A stretch of 64,000 bases of DNA from DASXKD01 sp963707905 (GTDB lineage Bacteria; Actinomycetota; Actinomycetes; Streptosporangiales; Streptosporangiaceae), in NCBI GenBank assembly GCA_963707905.1, contig CAVPSA010000045.1, positions 29,197 to 93,196 on the forward strand. Direction: 5' to 3'. The position numbers were made by a program, and so were the translations under genes. The notes beneath the pieces are model-generated. The model was not told where the DNA came from. It worked only from the letters and a program-made list of their open reading frames with translations, and made no database searches. Positions 54,675-62,314 of this stretch are shown one piece after another (the first letter of the stretch is position 1; each line of letters starts with the position of its first letter).

Positions 54675-54714
54675 GCGCTCGTAGCTCAACGGATAGAGCA
54701 TCTGACTACGGATC
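54675..54714 (+). repeat. Partial tRNA-Arg copy (40-bp direct repeat, att-like)
   Basis: Positions 54675-54714 are identical to the first 40 bases of the complete tRNA-Arg at 56095-56134, ending inside the anticodon arm. A lone 5' half of a tRNA next to foreign genes suggests the scar of an integration, excision or duplication event. With the intact tRNA it brackets the toxin-antitoxin pair. Confidence 0.85.
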
Positions 54715-54800
54715 GTTTCGCTGTCCCCGCTGTGCTGACCAGGGAAAACGCAAGCAACGTCCGACCGGTGTGCAACGAATCAGACGCTCAAGGCCGGGCC

Positions 54801-55061
54801 CTAACCTCCATAGTGATACCGGCACGCGGCGATACGAATCTCGTCCTCAACGATCTTGTAAATAAGCCGGTGCTCGTCGGTGATCCGGCGCGACCAGTAG
54901 CCGTGGAACCCATGCTTAAGGGGTTCGGGCTTGCCGATCCCTTCGTTGCCGTTGCGCTCCACATCCTTGATCAGCGTGTTGATCCGCTTGAGCACCTTTC
55001 GGTCCTGGGTCTGCCACCAGACGTAGTCATCCCAGGCAGACTCGTCCCAGACCAGCTTCAT
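54801..55061 (-). CDS. yoeB: YoeB-family mRNA interferase toxin
   Basis: Ribosome-dependent endoribonuclease toxin of 86 residues, beginning MKLVWDESAWDDYVWW. The catalytic residues known from E. coli YoeB (E46, R65, H83) are at exactly these positions, so it is predicted to be active. The ATG overlaps the antitoxin stop by 4 nt, typical of yefM-yoeB operons. The antitoxin is encoded upstream. Confidence 0.93.
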   Translation of the reverse strand: MKLVWDESAWDDYVWWQTQDRKVLKRINTLIKDVERNGNEGIGKPEPLKHGFHGYWSRRITDEHRLIYKIVEDEIRIAACRYHYGG

Positions 55062-55309
55062 TCGGCAAGTTCCCGCGCGGTCCCTCCGCCATGCTCAAGC
55101 CGGTCGATCGAGGCCAGCAGCCGACGAGCGTTCTCTGGGCTCTTGAGCAGGTACGCGGTCTCCTTCAAGGACTCATAGTCATCGAGTGCGACCATGACGA
55201 CCGGGTCGTGCCCAGCCCGGGTGATCACTACCTCCTCGCGGTCATTGACGACCGCGTTGAGGGTCTCGGCGAAGTGGGCGCGCGACTCGGAATAGCTCAT
55301 GGTCTTCAT
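55058..55309 (-). CDS. yefM: YefM/Phd-family antitoxin
   Basis: The 83-residue antitoxin MKTMSYSESRAHFAETL has the Phd/YefM DNA-binding N terminus and VVITRAGHDPVVMVALDDYESL. The C-terminal part neutralises YoeB. It is the first gene of the operon and lies just downstream of a perfect palindrome that it probably binds for autoregulation. Confidence 0.93.
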   Translation of the reverse strand: MKTMSYSESRAHFAETLNAVVNDREEVVITRAGHDPVVMVALDDYESLKETAYLLKSPENARRLLASIDRLEHGGGTARELAE

Positions 55310-55324
55310 GGCATACCTCTCTCA

Positions 55325-55346
55325 TACGTACAAGAAATTGTACGTA
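55325..55346. promoter_or_regulatory. Palindromic operator of yefM-yoeB
   Basis: TACGTACAA-GAAA-TTGTACGTA, perfect 9-bp arms, 16 bp upstream of the antitoxin start. A core TGTAC-GTACA type dyad is the usual YefM operator. Confidence 0.85.
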
Positions 55347-55514
55347 GCTATGGAGGTGGAAGCAAGGTCCGTCCAAGCGGCGAGTCCGCCCGTAGCCCAG
55401 GCGTGGGGGCGGAATATCTTCCTGGCTTGAGTGTCATGCCAGCACACAGCGGCTGGCGCGCCCTCGTGCGACGATGCAAGCAGCGGCATCGTGGACGGGG
55501 AGGACCCGGGGTGA

Positions 55515-55838
55515 GTGATGACCCTCCGGCTCGACCAGGACCCGCCGGTCGACGCGTTCTGGTCCATCACCATGTACGATCTGCCCGGCTTCTACCTCGT
55601 CGCCAACCCGATCAGCCGGTACTCCATCGGCGACCGCACCCCCGGCTTGCGACGCGACAGTGACGGGTCGCTCACCATCGTGATCCAGCACGACCAGCCC
55701 GCCGACACCAGCAACTGGCTGCCTGCCCCCGCCGCGCCGTTCCGGCCGCTCATGCGCCTTTACCAGCCCCACGCCGCCATCCTGGGCGGCACCTACCAGA
55801 TCCCGCCTATCGCCAAGGCCACGAGACCACAGGCCTAA
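55515..55838 (+). pseudogene. DUF1214 C-terminal fragment
   Basis: 107 residues matching the end of DUF1254/DUF1214 proteins: VDAFWSITMYD, LVANPISRYSIGDRTPGL, SLTIVIQHDQP, NWLPAPAAPF and a terminal LGGTYQIPPI. The large N-terminal DUF1254 domain is absent. GGAGG lies upstream of the GTG/ATG, so a short protein could be made, but it is best seen as a gene remnant in the tRNA-flanked segment. Confidence 0.7.
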
Positions 55839-55886
55839 CGCATGAGGTTCGTGACCGGCACGTGCTAGCAGCGGCGATCAAGGCCG

Positions 55887-55960
55887 GTGCTCAGGGTGAT
55901 CGTCACCAGCAATCTGAAACACTTCCCTGTCGCCGACCACCTGGTGGTACCCGGAGCACA
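55887..55960 (+). pseudogene. Possible PIN-domain toxin fragment
   Basis: The short frame VIVTSNLKHFPVADHLVVPG resembles the last active-site strand of VapC-like PIN domains (pattern T-N-x-x-H-F). Nothing before it continues the fold, and the frame then runs into the tRNA gene. A weak call. Confidence 0.3.
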
Positions 55961-56094
55961 CACGCTGATCGCCGTCACGTCCTTAACCCGATCAGGATCA
56001 GAAAATCAGACGCTCTATCACCGCCCACGGCCTGCTCAGGTCAGCGTATGCACGCACCGTAAGGGCCTAGAGCTGCCGTATACTGCTGACTCGT

Positions 56095-56170
56095 GCGCTC
56101 GTAGCTCAACGGATAGAGCATCTGACTACGGATCAGAAGGTTGGGGGTTCGAGTCCCTCCGAGCGCGCCA
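56095..56170 (+). tRNA. tRNA-Arg (anticodon ACG)
   Basis: A 76-nt cloverleaf: acceptor GCGCTCG/CGAGCGC, D arm GCTC/GAGC, anticodon loop CTACGGA (ACG), T arm GGGGG-TTCGAGT-CCCTC, and encoded GCCA end. The complete copy lies on the plus strand. Its first 40 bases recur at 54675. Confidence 0.97.
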
Positions 56171-56368
56171 GGCCAGACAGCATGTAGGTCATCTTGACCT
56201 GCCGTCCGGCAGGGTCTTACGGCAGGAAAGTACAGCAGTAACCCCCCGGGCTCAAGTGGGGCCACCCTGTCGCACATCAAGCGGAGCCGGGCAAGCAACA
56301 AGTGCCGCAACAAGACCGCAACAGGTGCCGCTGCCTAGTTCGGTCGGCGGACTTACGAGCTACTCGCA

Positions 56369-56520
56369 AGTTACTCCAGCTCATGATCGACCCGGTGGTT
56401 CTCGGCGGGGGCAAGCGCTTCCTGCCCGACGACGGCACGAAGCGACCCATGCAGCTGGTAGACAGCACGGTCACCAGCACCGGAGCGATCCTCGCGACCT
56501 ACGTGGTCGCGACGACCTGA
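56369..56520 (+). pseudogene. DHFR/RibD-C family fragment
   Basis: The frame LMIDPVVLGGGKRFLPDDG and DSTVTSTGAILATY matches the C-terminal third of bacterial dihydrofolate-reductase-family (RibD_C) proteins. No N-terminal part is found. Two intact members of the same family lie 2-4 kb downstream on the other strand. The stretch 56171-56368 shows nothing else. Confidence 0.65.
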
Positions 56521-56806
56521 GCTTGGACGTTGACCGTCGAGCCGCGCAACGGCGCCGGCAGTCATATCCGGATGGTGCTGGACCGACGCTGGAAGGGCAG
56601 GGGCTGGCTCTTCTTTGTCCCTGTTGCTCTCTTCGGTCAACAGATGTTCGAGCGAAACCTGCAGAAGACGTTGGACGTGCTCGCGCCCCAGCAGTAGTAG
56701 GCGAGGGGGGCGTCGCGTGCGAAGACTCAGCAGCGGGCGCATGAAGGACCAGCGATCGGGTACGAGACGCGCTTGTCCCTTCACCAAGACGAGGAGGTTT
56801 GGAGCA

Positions 56807-57154
56807 ATGAGCGAACTTACTGGTATCGCTCGTTTCACGTTCGACGGCGGCGATGTCGAGGAGTTCAAGCGCTTGTCCGGTCAGGCCATGGACATTGTGC
56901 GGACGGACGACTCTGGCACGCTGCAGTACGAGATCTACTTCAACGAAGACGAGTCCGAGGCCATCGTCATCGAGCGGTACAAGGACTCCGACGCTCTCAT
57001 GAAGCACGCGGCGAACATCGGAAACCTGATGGAGACGATCCCTGCTACGGCTGGCTCTGTCTCCGGCGAGCTCCTCGGTGAACCGAGTGTGGAACTCAAG
57101 GCCAGCCTCTCCGACGGCCCGGTTCGTCTCTTCGCGCCCTTCATCTCGCTGTAG
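56807..57154 (+). CDS. Antibiotic-biosynthesis-monooxygenase-like (ABM fold) protein
   Basis: The 115-residue dimeric alpha/beta-barrel-type protein MSELTGIARFTFDGGDVEEFKRL has LQYEIYFNEDESEAIVIERY and a central LMKHAAN segment, typical of putative quinol monooxygenases (YgiN-like). GAGGAGG and a second GGAG precede ATG 56807. Cofactor-free oxidation or simple ligand binding are both possible. Confidence 0.75.
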   Translation: MSELTGIARFTFDGGDVEEFKRLSGQAMDIVRTDDSGTLQYEIYFNEDESEAIVIERYKDSDALMKHAANIGNLMETIPATAGSVSGELLGEPSVELKASLSDGPVRLFAPFISL

Positions 57155-57227
57155 CCCTGGACCGCGCGGCTGCGGCGCGGACGCGCACAGATCGACCAAA
57201 GCCTTTACCTTGGCGCGACCGCTCATC

Positions 57228-57280
57228 GGCATTATGTGGGCGAGCTTCGCTCATCTGCGCCCTTCGGGCCACGTAATGCC
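57228..57280. repeat. Branched inverted-repeat element
   Basis: GGCATTATGTGG (57228-57239) pairs with CCACGTAATGCC (57269-57280), 11 of 12 matching plus one GT wobble. The interior holds two further small hairpins, GAGC-TTC-GCTC and GCCC-TTC-GGGC. Together they form a three-way-junction shape 74 bp after the ABM gene. It could be a terminator or a mobile REP-like element. Confidence 0.6.
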
Positions 57281-57494
57281 TGATCATGCAGGTGATCGAG
57301 ACGCAGTGTCCTGGTCCTGGTGCAATTGTGCATAATGGAGTCCCTGCCGAGAAAGATCGGCCGAGCGGCGCTCGACTAAGGGGCGGCAGGCCGGTTGGCA
57401 TTGTAAGCTCTTCTATCGGTAGGAATGCCCACTTCCTCCGCGGCTAGGCGCCGGGACGCGTCCGGCACCTAGCACGAGGGAGGAGGTCACACAG

Positions 57495-57595
57495 ATGACC
57501 AAACGCCATGCCCTGCCCGCCGACGGGGGCGGGTGGTGGTGCTCGCTTTTACGGTCGCGGTCGCATTCGCGCAGCTAGCTCAGCCACCAGGGTAG
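57495..57595 (+). pseudogene. Frameshifted short secreted-protein start
   Basis: A very strong ribosome binding site (GGGAGGAGG, 8 nt from ATG 57495) starts MTKRHALPADGGG, which soon ends. In another frame VVVLAFTVAVAFAQLAQPPG forms a signal-peptide core before a stop at 57593. One indel near 57535 would join them. Probably a decayed gene start. Confidence 0.35.
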
Positions 57596-57732
57596 TGGGA
57601 GTCAGAGGTGGCCACAGCGTGGGTGGGGTGCGCCGCTGGAACGGCCGCCGCTACCGCTGCTGTCGCACCAACCAGGGCAGCTGCCGAGAGAAGACCTGCC
57701 ACAAGGGCAACCCGCGTCCGCTTGATCATCAT
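57580..57732 (-). CDS. Small secreted peptide
   Basis: The 50-residue product MMIKRTRVALVAGLLSAAAL has a signal peptide ending near AAVAAA, leaving about 20 mature residues ending SDSHYPGG. AAGGA lies 9 nt upstream of the first ATG. No family is recognised. It may be a short secreted peptide or a truncated exported protein. Confidence 0.45.
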   Translation of the reverse strand: MMIKRTRVALVAGLLSAAALVGATAAVAAAVPAAHPTHAVATSDSHYPGG

Positions 57733-57944
57733 TTTCTGTTGTCCTTCCATTTCTCTGGTGCCCGGGTAAAGGCGCTCGTCTGAGCCGACCTCAGCATATC
57801 GACAGCGTCGAATGGCGCAATTACTACCGGGCCAGTATTACCTAACCTCAGTCGTTCAGCATTCTTGAGGCCGGTTACTGATTGTGCTGGTGCCCGGGTT
57901 CCGGCTATCGGTCTGGGGCAGGTCTCTTTCACGGCTTTCTCACA

Positions 57945-58080
57945 GACCACACGCAGAATTCGTTGCCTTCGGCGCCGGCGAGCCCAGTCCACGAGGCCTT
58001 CGACTCGTCCTGGCCGATGTTGACCCGGGTCGCGCCACGGGCCAACAGTGCGTCGATCAGCGTGGCCCTGAAGCCCGAGA
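57945..58080 (-). pseudogene. VOC-family C-terminal fragment
   Basis: The minus-strand frame LLARGATRVNIGQDES, then SWTGLAGAEGNEFCVWS, is the end of a glyoxalase-like VOC protein (the GNEFC tail is diagnostic). No N-terminal half exists upstream; the frame instead runs antisense through YVTN repeats. A gene remnant. Confidence 0.6.
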
Positions 58081-58094
58081 CGGGAAGGCGAGTA

Positions 58095-58552
58095 CGCGCA
58101 ACAGCACCGCCGCCGACACAGCTGGGAAGCCGATCCGGCTCCCGGGCGGGGGCTGCTGCTTCATCGCGATCACGCCAGACGGGAAGACCGCTTATGTCGG
58201 CGGCAACGGTGCGGTCACCCCGATCAGCACCGCCACCAACACGGCTGGGAAGCCGATCCGCGTTGGCATCCCGGCGGAGGAGATCGTGTTCACCCCGGAC
58301 GGGAAGACCGCCTACGTGGCCAACGGCGAAGGGCCGATCGGCACGGTCGTCCCGATCAGCACCGCGACCAACACGCCCGGCAAGCCGATCCGCATCGGAC
58401 TCGGCCTGGGGATCGCGATCACTCCGGACGGGAAGACCCTCTACGCCGCCGCCCAGAACAAGGTCGTCCCGATCAGCACCGCGACCAACACGCCCGGCAA
58501 GCCGATCCGGCTCCGCTACGGCCTTCCCTCTGGCATCGTAGTCACACCCTGA
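58095..58552 (+). pseudogene. YVTN-type beta-propeller fragment
   Basis: Contains three to four blades of a 40-45-residue repeat with TPDGKTAYV and PISTATNTxGKPIR signatures, ending at TGA 58550. Complete actinobacterial YVTN/YncE-like proteins have seven or more blades and a signal peptide; neither is present, and the upstream part of the frame is antisense to a VOC remnant. DNA repeats of about 130 bp underlie the blades. Confidence 0.65.
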
Positions 58553-58589
58553 CCTGCCAGCCGGTTCGCCTGCGGGCGAGCACCTTGCG

Positions 58590-58765
58590 CTTTGGCTCGG
58601 GTCTTCGGTACTCGCGTGCACGTAGGTTCGCTGGGTGAAGGCGGCGTCGTAGTGGCCCGCCCACTTGCTGACTATGGAGATCGGGACGCCCCTGGTGATG
58701 CGCTGGCGGAGCCGGGTAATGGCGAAGGTCGACTCGATCGGATTGATCGTCCTCAGGTGGATCTC
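58590..58765 (-). mobile_element. Chimeric remnant: IS256-type transposase tail fused to tyrosine integrase end
   Basis: One open minus-strand frame reads HLRTINPIESTFAITRLRQR, the conserved C-terminal part of Mutator/IS256-like transposases, and then directly VPISIVSKWAGHYDAAFTQ and RTYVHAS, the C-terminal active-site region of a tyrosine recombinase with its nucleophile Tyr. The two parts come from different mobile-element genes joined in frame. Both are far too short to be functional. Confidence 0.7.
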
Positions 58766-58790
58766 TGATCGGCATGCGTGTCACCGGCAG

Positions 58791-59366
58791 CTACCCTCGC
58801 TGCCCACGGTCCTTGACGCCGTAGCGCAGGTGAACCACGCCGTTGCCGAACCGCCGCTCGTCCAGCAACTCGAGATCGACGCGGACGTCGTCTGGGAAGA
58901 ACGGATTGCCGCCACCGACGATCGCCGGTTTGACGAAGAGCTGGTACTCATCGACCAGCCCGGCCCGGATCGCCTGCGCTGCCAGGCGAGGACCGTTGAC
59001 GCTGAGGGCAAGGTTGGAGTCGGCCTTCAGCTGCCGCACTGCCTCCGGGTCGAACGTGCGCTCTAGCCGGGTCCGCGCGCTGGCGACCTCGTTCAGCGTT
59101 GTGGAGTAGACAACCTTGTCTGCCGCCTGCCAGATCCGCGCGTACTCGAGGCTCACCGGCCGCCGGTCGGGCGTTGTGTGTGCGGTCTCCCAGTAGACCA
59201 TCGTCTCGTACATTCGGCGGCCGTAGAGGTACGTGCCGATCGATCGGCTGTGCTGGTTGATGCAGGCGTGGACCTCCTCGTCCGGAGCGCCCCAGCCGAA
59301 GTTGCCGAGTGGATCGCTCACGAAGCCGTCGAGTGATGTGATCATCGAGTAGATCAGCTTGCCCAT
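58791..59366 (-). CDS. Dihydrofolate-reductase-family (RibD_C) protein
   Basis: The 191-residue product MGKLIYSMITSLDGFVSDP has the N-terminal SLDGF motif, LYGRRMYETM and LSVNGPRLAAQAIRAGLVDEYQLFV, PAIVGGGNPFF, marks of the RibD C-terminal/DHFR-like NADPH reductases. AGGAGG precedes ATG 59366. Function is unknown; it is not the folate DHFR. Confidence 0.9.
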   Translation of the reverse strand: MGKLIYSMITSLDGFVSDPLGNFGWGAPDEEVHACINQHSRSIGTYLYGRRMYETMVYWETAHTTPDRRPVSLEYARIWQAADKVVYSTTLNEVASARTRLERTFDPEAVRQLKADSNLALSVNGPRLAAQAIRAGLVDEYQLFVKPAIVGGGNPFFPDDVRVDLELLDERRFGNGVVHLRYGVKDRGQRG

Positions 59367-59673
59367 GGGGCCTCCTGTCTTTCCGTAGAACATGCTTGCA
59401 AGTTGCGCTGGCGTTGATCCCTGCCATCAGTCGTAGTAGCGGCGGACGCTGGAACCCACTCTGGACACGTCCGTGCCATAGATGGGCAGGGGAGATGGCG
59501 GTGGTGGGCGCTTGGTTGCAGACGCGGTGGATGTCGCTCTGCTTCAGTCTGGGGCTGGGGAGGACAGTGGGCCGCCACACGAACGGATCGCAGCCAGTTC
59601 CGTGGATGCCTCCGCCGGGTCCGGGACCGTCGGCTATAGCGGCAGGAGCAAGCTGGTACGACGTAGCCGCGAA
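59367..59673. other. Gene-free spacer between two DHFR-family genes
   Basis: About 300 bp with no recognised gene, repeat or RNA structure. Confidence 0.4.
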
Positions 59674-60240
59674 CTACTTGCGGACGCGGAACCGCAGGAT
59701 TGTGACGGCTCCCGACCGTGTGCTGTCGAGCGGTTCCAGGTCTATCCTGGCGAGGCCCTGGGCGGAGAACAAGCGAGTCCCGTCGCCGAGCAGAACCGGC
59801 AGGACGTACACCATGATCTCGTCCACGAGTCCCCGCCGCAGGCACTGGCCGGCTACGTCGGCGCCGAGGATTTCGAGGTTCCTGCCGCCCGCGGCGCGGA
59901 GCGCGGTGGCGACGGCTTCCGCGATATCACCGGTGAGGAACGTGACCGCCGGGTCCGGCGGGTCCGGTGGCTCATGGGTGAGGACGAACTCAGTTCCCCC
60001 GTCGTAGGCAGGGGTGACCTCGTTCGGGTTCTCGGCCATGCGCTTACCCACCTCGTAGGTCCGCCGGCCAACGAGCATGGCGCCGGTGGCCGCCATGATC
60101 TCCGGGAACTCGTCCTCGATCGGCCTCATGAAATCGAAGATCCAGTTCATTGCGTCGCCGGGACCAGCGGTGAACCCGTCGAGTGACATCGACCTGTTCA
60201 CGACGACTTTGCCGCTTCCCGTGCTCGTGTCGCTCACCAT
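59674..60240 (-). CDS. Dihydrofolate-reductase-family (RibD_C) protein
   Basis: The 188-residue protein has VVVNRSMSLDGFTAGP, MLVGRRTYEVGK and NLEILGADVAGQCLRRGLVDEIMVYVLPVLLGDG, then a C-terminal strand ILRFRV. It is paralogous to the protein encoded at 58791 but clearly diverged. GGAGG lies just upstream of ATG 60240. Probably an NADPH-dependent reductase of unknown substrate. Confidence 0.9.
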   Translation of the reverse strand: MVSDTSTGSGKVVVNRSMSLDGFTAGPGDAMNWIFDFMRPIEDEFPEIMAATGAMLVGRRTYEVGKRMAENPNEVTPAYDGGTEFVLTHEPPDPPDPAVTFLTGDIAEAVATALRAAGGRNLEILGADVAGQCLRRGLVDEIMVYVLPVLLGDGTRLFSAQGLARIDLEPLDSTRSGAVTILRFRVRK

Positions 60241-60282
60241 GCACCTCCGAAGGCCTTCCCGGCTGTCATCCCAGGCTGCGAA

Positions 60283-61108
60283 TGACGACGCTACGCGCGC
60301 CCGGATCTCATCGTCTGCTCGACCACACTCGGCCCCGGCGTCGCACTGAGGGGCGGGACTCTCCGGTTCGGCGGCAAGGGACTGCGCCTGACGGCGGACA
60401 ACGTCATCGAGGACGTCACGGTGCTCACCGCCGACGACGAGGTCGCGATCCTCAACGACACCAGCGTCACGGCCATGGGAACGCTAACGCTTCGCCGGGT
60501 GCGGACCACTGGTCAGGTGCTCCTCTTGGCCGAGGAAGCCGTCCGCTCGGGCCACGTCCAAGTGGAAGGCTTGGCGATCGGGAGGGCGGACGTCCGCGGG
60601 CGGGTCGAACGTCCGCGAGGCTTCGGCGTCGAGGCGCTGCAGGGTGCCTTCACACTCTGGAACCGCCAATCAGACCGGGCCGTTGTTGTCACTGCCGAAC
60701 TGCTCGACATCAGCGCCGGATCTGCCGACGCGCCTGCTCGCGGCAGCGGGATCTTCGTCGGCGGCCACGGCCACCCGAGCGGTGCCGGCGATGGTGGCAC
60801 AGTAAGGGTCTCGATGCTGCGCTCGGGTGAGATCCACACCGACGGCCGGATCCCCTCCGGGCACACCGGACCTCATCAGCGGGGGCGTCTTTGTTATCAG
60901 CGGTGCCGAGGTCGCTGAGGTGGTCAATGCAGGGCCGGTGACGACTTATGGGCAGAACGACATGGTGCTCGATAACTGGGGCCGGGTCGAGCGCTGGACC
61001 GCGGAGCAAGCGAACTCAGACGCGATCCACGCCCGCGGGGATATCCGCGGACTAGGGGCTGTGCGTGCCCGGTCGATCCAAGGGCACGACTTGGTTCGCG
61101 CCGACTGA
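60283..61108 (+). pseudogene. Truncated and frameshifted beta-helix-like hypothetical protein
   Basis: The plus-strand frame LIVCSTTLGPGVALRGG through GTVRVSMLRSGEIHTDG is followed, one frame over, by GGVFVISGAEVAEVVNAGP, TTYGQNDMVLDNWGRVERW. Together they match a family of repetitive actinobacterial proteins (right-handed beta-helix type). The start is missing (stop at 60283 and no start before 60421), a frameshift lies near 60870, and the C-terminal repeats are lost. Confidence 0.6.
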
Positions 61109-61363
61109 TCGGTGCTGGGAATCTGGAGGCCAGCTGCTCCTGCGCTGGCTTTCATGCGCGACATAGGCGCCGCTCTCGTGCCGGGCATGCCACCCGATCC
61201 GGATCGGATGCGCGATCTCCGGCAGTTGGCGCATGGGGTTATGCATGGATCATCAGGGTGTCACGATCCGTAACTACCTTCGGACTTGTTGCGTGATCGC
61301 TTGTTGGAAGGGGCAGTTTCGCACGGCACACCGGTTTAGGCTTATTGCACCTTATTGGTAGGG

Positions 61364-62095
61364 ATGAGGCTGGCCATGTCGATCTGGCGTAGCGGGCCTG
61401 GCCAGGTACTCGTCTTGTACCTCATTCTCGACGCGATCGCAGTGGCATGTGCGGCCGTTGCCCATCCGGCGCTGCCCCAGGGAGCCCAGGAGCCCTTGCT
61501 CCCACTGGCCGCGTTCCTGGCCTGGCGCGTATCCCGCGGCGGGCGGCCCTCGCGAGTCATCCTGATCATCCTGGGGATGCATTCCTTTGCGGGGGATGCG
61601 TTCGTCGGCACCCGCTCGTGGAGCCCCCTTGTCCTTCTCCTGCTGGCTATCTACGCCGCCCAGATCGCCCTGCTCGTGAGCCCGGCGATCTATCAGCGCA
61701 CGCGGCCGGACCCGCTGACTGGCTGGGCCCCAACGGCGTCCGCGAAGTCCGGGCCACCGCTCTGGATGGTCCTGATCGCGCTGCTCACCGGCCTGGTCGT
61801 GACCCTCCTTTACCTCGGGAACATGGATTGGGCGGCAATACCCGGGTGCGGGCCGGCCGGAGCGGCGCTCGCGCAGCTGCCGAGCCGGTGCTTCGGCCTG
61901 ACGCAGGGCTATCCGGTGCGCTTTCTAACCGCCACTCAGGGCACTCCGGAGATCGATAAGCGTGCGCTGATCGAGGACTGGGCGCAGTGGTCGCTGGTCA
62001 GCTTCTCGGCGTTCTACATACTGTGGCTATTGCATCGGCGTCCCGAGCTGCCATGCGACCATGCTCCCGTCATTGACGAGCTGTCGGCAGTCTGA
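61364..62095 (+). CDS. Polytopic membrane protein of unknown function
   Basis: The 243-residue protein has about six hydrophobic segments (LVLYLILDAIAVACAAVAH, LVLLLLAIYAAQIALLV, LWMVLIALLTGLVVTLLYLG, WSLVSFSAFYILWLL). An extracytoplasmic loop with two Cys (GCGPAG, SRCFGL) lies between the last two. ATG 61376 with GAGG 6 nt upstream is an alternative start. No family is recognised. The spacers 61109-61363 and 62096-62314 show no gene. Confidence 0.7.
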   Translation: MRLAMSIWRSGPGQVLVLYLILDAIAVACAAVAHPALPQGAQEPLLPLAAFLAWRVSRGGRPSRVILIILGMHSFAGDAFVGTRSWSPLVLLLLAIYAAQIALLVSPAIYQRTRPDPLTGWAPTASAKSGPPLWMVLIALLTGLVVTLLYLGNMDWAAIPGCGPAGAALAQLPSRCFGLTQGYPVRFLTATQGTPEIDKRALIEDWAQWSLVSFSAFYILWLLHRRPELPCDHAPVIDELSAV

Positions 62096-62314
62096 GTTCA
62101 GTACGCGCTGTCGTTCCTGCGCGGGGTGCGTCTCGTCAAGTGATCTGGCCACTTGTCGTCACCAATCCTGGCTTCAGCGTCCCGGCAGAGTTGAAGGCTT
62201 CGGGGGTGATAATCGGCGGCATGGACCGGCTGGTTGACCTTGATGCTGTGGCGGCGGAGCTGACGCGACGTCTGTCGGCTCCGGGACACCGCTAGCGCAT
62301 GTGAGGATGCTCAG

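Noticed and set aside
56041..56313. Minus-strand 90-residue frame containing a GGTRTPNLLIRS-type peptide
   Set aside because: This is the well-known false frame antisense to a tRNA gene.
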